Positions 5,539-6,875 of a stretch of DNA of 6,875 nt are shown piece after piece. The notes beneath the pieces are model-generated. The model made no database searches, was not told the origin of the DNA, and saw nothing but the letters and a program-made list of their open reading frames with translations. Position 1 is the first letter of the stretch; every line of letters starts with the position of its first letter. Origin of the DNA: Bacteroidota bacterium. GTDB taxonomy: Bacteria > Bacteroidota > Bacteroidia > Bacteroidales > VadinHA17. The translations under genes and the position numbers were made by a program. The DNA is taken from assembly GCA_030631445.1 (NCBI GenBank), contig DAOVLD010000097.1:1-6875 (forward strand). Direction: 5' to 3'.

Positions 5539-5568
5539 CTCCCCCTGAGCTACTCCCGCGTACCGGCA

Positions 5569-5576
5569 CAAAAATA
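5569..5576 (-). promoter_or_regulatory. Candidate promoter of the tRNA-Gly pair, -7 box TATTTTTG
   Basis: TATTTTTG fits the Bacteroidota -7 consensus TAnnTTTG exactly and ends ten bases before the 5' end of the tRNA relic, the spacing expected for a tRNA promoter. No TTG was found at -33. It would transcribe the relic as a leader in front of the intact tRNA-Gly. Confidence 0.4.
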
Positions 5577-5640
5577 ATAAAATATTTTGTTTGTTACTCG
5601 CCCAGCCATTCTTTGAATTCCCTGGTCCTGTCCCTGGCAG

Positions 5641-6282
5641 TTACTTACATGACTCCACAATTCCTTCTACCTGGTCTTTTCCCCAGTTAGGATGAATAGG
5701 TGAAGCCGGTTTGAAATCGTCCCAGTTTTCCAGTAGTTCTTTCGCCTGAATGTAATATTTTGAAACATCACTTCCAAAGAACTGTGCTGTGCCCATTTCA
5801 TTCGAGATATTTAGATATTTAGCACGAGGGTTATCAGGATTTAAAGCAATAGCGGTTCCAACTGCATTGCCTGAAAGTATGCTGTATTGCTGCCCTCTTG
5901 TCATTGGATCAACCACAAGGCGGGCAATCAGCATAAAGGCTTGCAATGCATATACCTCGGACTCATCAGGTACAATTCCAATCATTTTATTCACTGATAT
6001 TTCAGCCACATCGAGATACTCATCCTTTTTTGCCATGTCGGATTGCTCTATGAAACTCATTATTATGTAGCAATGGGCATGATAATACAATGGAAGCCAT
6101 TCGGCTTTTTCGGCATTGGCTATTCGTTCAAATTTATTGGCAAGATCTTGATAATCTTCAATGGTTTTACAATCGGCATAACCTGCCAGGGACTTCCCCA
6201 TTGCCTGTTGAAACTCAGGTCCATCAGCCATTGAAGTAAATACAAAAGATACTGCTGCTAATAATAAAACTACTTTTTTCAT
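5641..6282 (-). CDS. Exported TPR-like helical protein paired with a TonB-dependent receptor
   Basis: The 213-residue protein has a signal peptide (MKKVVLLLAAVSFVFTSMA, likely cleaved after residue 19), so it should be periplasmic or surface-located. There is no lipobox cysteine at the cleavage site. The mature part is helical and repeat-like. Recognisable family words are FERIANAEKAEWLPLYYHA (51-69), VDPMTRGQQYS (124-134), LNPDNPRAKYL (147-157), QFFGSD (167-172) and HPNWGKDQVEGIVESCK (197-213). I recall close relatives of about 210-220 residues in Flavobacteriia and other Bacteroidota, annotated as TPR or hypothetical proteins and encoded next to a TonB-dependent receptor, as here. Function is unknown; a partner of the receptor is an inference. 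The start at 6282 follows an A-rich leader. A loose -7-like TAAACTTTG lies at 6340-6332. Confidence 0.85.
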   Translation of the reverse strand: MKKVVLLLAAVSFVFTSMADGPEFQQAMGKSLAGYADCKTIEDYQDLANKFERIANAEKAEWLPLYYHAHCYIIMSFIEQSDMAKKDEYLDVAEISVNKMIGIVPDESEVYALQAFMLIARLVVDPMTRGQQYSILSGNAVGTAIALNPDNPRAKYLNISNEMGTAQFFGSDVSKYYIQAKELLENWDDFKPASPIHPNWGKDQVEGIVESCK

Positions 6283-6399
6283 AATGTTTGTTTTTATGGT
6301 TAATATTAAAAAAATTGTAAATATTCAGTGTCAAAGTTTAGAATGCGTAAATGATTAAATAAGAAGTCTGTCTATTTGGCATTTTGGCTGCTTTTGGGA

Positions 6400-6431
6400 G
6401 ATTGCTTCGTCGCTTCGCTCCTCGCAAAATC
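6400..6431. repeat. Dispersed GC-rich repeat GATTGCTTCGTCGCTTCGCT
   Basis: The element begins GATTGCTTCGTCGCTTCG and ends CTCGCAAAATC, with TTGC (6402-6405) and GCAA (6424-6427) as short inverted ends. I recognise the wording as an intergenic repeat common in Bacteroidota genomes, usually ending GCAATGACG; here the end is altered to GCAAAATC. Only one copy lies in the window. Confidence 0.5.
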
Positions 6432-6598
6432 CTTTTTCACGCTTTATAATCTGTTTAAAACTACACCTTTGGCAAAGTATCATCATGAATCTAAAACTTT
6501 CCCTAATGACTACCTAATGACCTCTTCAATGACTCCTTAATGACTTTTTCTTTCTTCACTCTTCCTTACTCAACTACTCACCTTACTAACTTTAATCA

Positions 6599-6682
6599 AC
6601 TTTAGTCACTTTAGGCACTCCAAACTTTAGGCACTTTAGGCACTTTAGGCACTTCTTTATTTAGACACTTCTTCATTTAGGC
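6599..6682 (-). repeat. Tandem AAGTGCCTA (ACTTTAGGC) nonamer array
   Basis: On the plus strand the unit ACTTTAGGC is exact at 6608, 6624, 6633 and 6642, with ACTTTAGTC at 6599. Two longer 16-bp units follow at 6651 (ending TTTAGAC) and 6667 (ending TTTAGGC), both starting ACTTCTT. Read on the minus strand the unit is AAGTGCCTA, one base from the AAGTGACTA unit upstream of ftsY. It ends eight bases before the receptor stop codon. Confidence 0.8.
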
Positions 6683-6690
6683 ACTTCTTA

Positions 6691-6875
6691 TTATTCTAAT
6701 TTATCCAATTGATTAGCCTCACCACTTTTTGTCAGCGTAATAAAGCAACCGATAAAATAGAATCTTTTCGCATCAGGAATCACAGGCACACTTTCATAAA
6801 ATCCTTCGTCATTGGCAATGGATGCATAATTGTATCCATACTGTTGTTTAAACCCGGTTACATTGCTGATTGACG
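6691..6875 (-). CDS. Probable TonB-dependent outer-membrane receptor (C-terminal 60 residues)
   Basis: An open frame enters from the window edge and ends at the TAA complementary to 6691-6693, giving 60 residues. It reads SISNVTGFKQQYGYNYAS near its start, then VIPDAKRFYFIGCFITLTK and the tail SGEANQLDKLE. Alternating aromatic and hydrophobic residues in RFYFIGCFITLT fit a last transmembrane beta-strand. The pattern R-F-x-F-I-G-x-F-I-T-L-(S/T)-K followed by NQL matches what I recall of the ends of Bacteroidota TonB-dependent receptors that precede the small TPR-type protein found here. The plug domain and TonB box lie outside the window, so the substrate cannot be judged. An outer-membrane beta-barrel of another family is the alternative. 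Confidence 0.6.
   Translation of the reverse strand, partial: SISNVTGFKQQYGYNYASIANDEGFYESVPVIPDAKRFYFIGCFITLTKSGEANQLDKLE

Larger units (their letters stand above)
5483..5559 (-). pseudogene. Disrupted tRNA-Gly gene carrying two palindromic insertions
   Basis: The 5' end GCGGGAGTAGCTCAG (5559-5545) matches the intact neighbour at 14 of 15 positions, and TCCCAAGCTGA (5522-5512) is identical to its anticodon loop and 3' stem strand. Between them, where the D-stem 3' strand and the 5' anticodon stem should be, is the perfect palindrome at 5523-5538. After GGGT, where the variable loop and T stem should be, is a second hairpin (5488-5508), then a TTCGA like the T loop. No 3' acceptor strand follows (CTCCCGC would be needed), so it cannot fold as a tRNA. 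The simplest reading is a former tRNA-Gly of a tandem pair, invaded by two palindromes and then truncated. Confidence 0.7.
6283..6690. other. Repeat-rich intergenic region between receptor and TPR gene
   Basis: These 408 bases hold no convincing gene on either strand. From the TPR side they contain an A/T-rich leader (6283-6345), a palindromic repeat (6400-6431), a pyrimidine-rich tract with four AATGAC words (6504-6560), and the ACTTTAGGC nonamer array (6599-6682). No intrinsic terminator with a T-tract was found after the receptor stop codon, so read-through into the TPR gene remains possible. Confidence 0.6.

Noticed and set aside
5385..5690. 101-codon plus-strand reading frame across the tRNA locus
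   Set aside because: It runs through an intact tRNA, the tRNA relic and the end of the TPR gene on the opposite strand; not a plausible protein.
5789..6234. Two plus-strand reading frames opposite the TPR gene
   Set aside because: Both are antisense to the TPR-like gene, which has a signal peptide and family motifs; neither has a sensible start context.
6608..6682. Regularly spaced repeats as a CRISPR array
   Set aside because: Units are 9-16 bp and joined without unique spacers of 25-40 bp; no cas gene is present.

Overview
The window is most likely chromosomal DNA of a member of the Bacteroidota, plausibly near the Bacteroidales/Marinilabiliales. Three things point there. The gene order cinA, rpmB, rpmG, a DUF4295 protein, ftsY, rimO is a Bacteroidota arrangement, and the DUF4295 protein (the proposed ribosomal protein bL38) is found only in that phylum. 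Gene starts sit behind A-rich leaders with almost no usable Shine-Dalgarno sequence. Several promoter candidates have the Bacteroidota -7 box TAnnTTTG. Every gene seen lies on the minus strand, so transcription runs from high to low coordinates.

Layout in order of transcription: the last 60 residues of a probable TonB-dependent outer-membrane receptor (6875-6691); a 408-bp repeat-rich gap; a secreted TPR-like helical protein of a family usually paired with such receptors (6282-5641); a tRNA-Gly relic broken up by two palindromic elements (5559-5483); an intact tRNA-Gly(CCC) (5460-5388); a repeat-filled spacer; cinA (5227-3974); a tight ribosomal-protein operon rpmB, rpmG, bL38 (3870-3267) closed by a strong intrinsic terminator (3238-3205); ftsY (3060-2107); rimO (1852-551); and the N-terminal part of a two-helix, coiled-coil membrane protein resembling LapA (353-1, running off the edge).

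The core genes serve translation and its neighbours: a glycine tRNA, large-subunit proteins L28, L33 and bL38, the SRP receptor FtsY that docks translating ribosomes at the membrane, and RimO, which methylthiolates ribosomal protein S12. CinA repairs the NAD-related nucleotide pool. The receptor and TPR pair is a separate envelope module of unknown substrate.

The unusual content lies between the genes. Almost every spacer carries short phased arrays: GTTANNN heptads at 522-553, 1866-1891 and 5234-5250, and AAGTGMCTA nonamers at 3080-3120 and 6599-6682. There are also dispersed palindromes, two of them inside the tRNA relic. One hairpin repeat occurs in opposite orientations on either side of rimO with a compensatory base-pair change, and one copy overlaps a perfect -7 promoter box. 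No CRISPR array, phage, transposase or defence system was seen.
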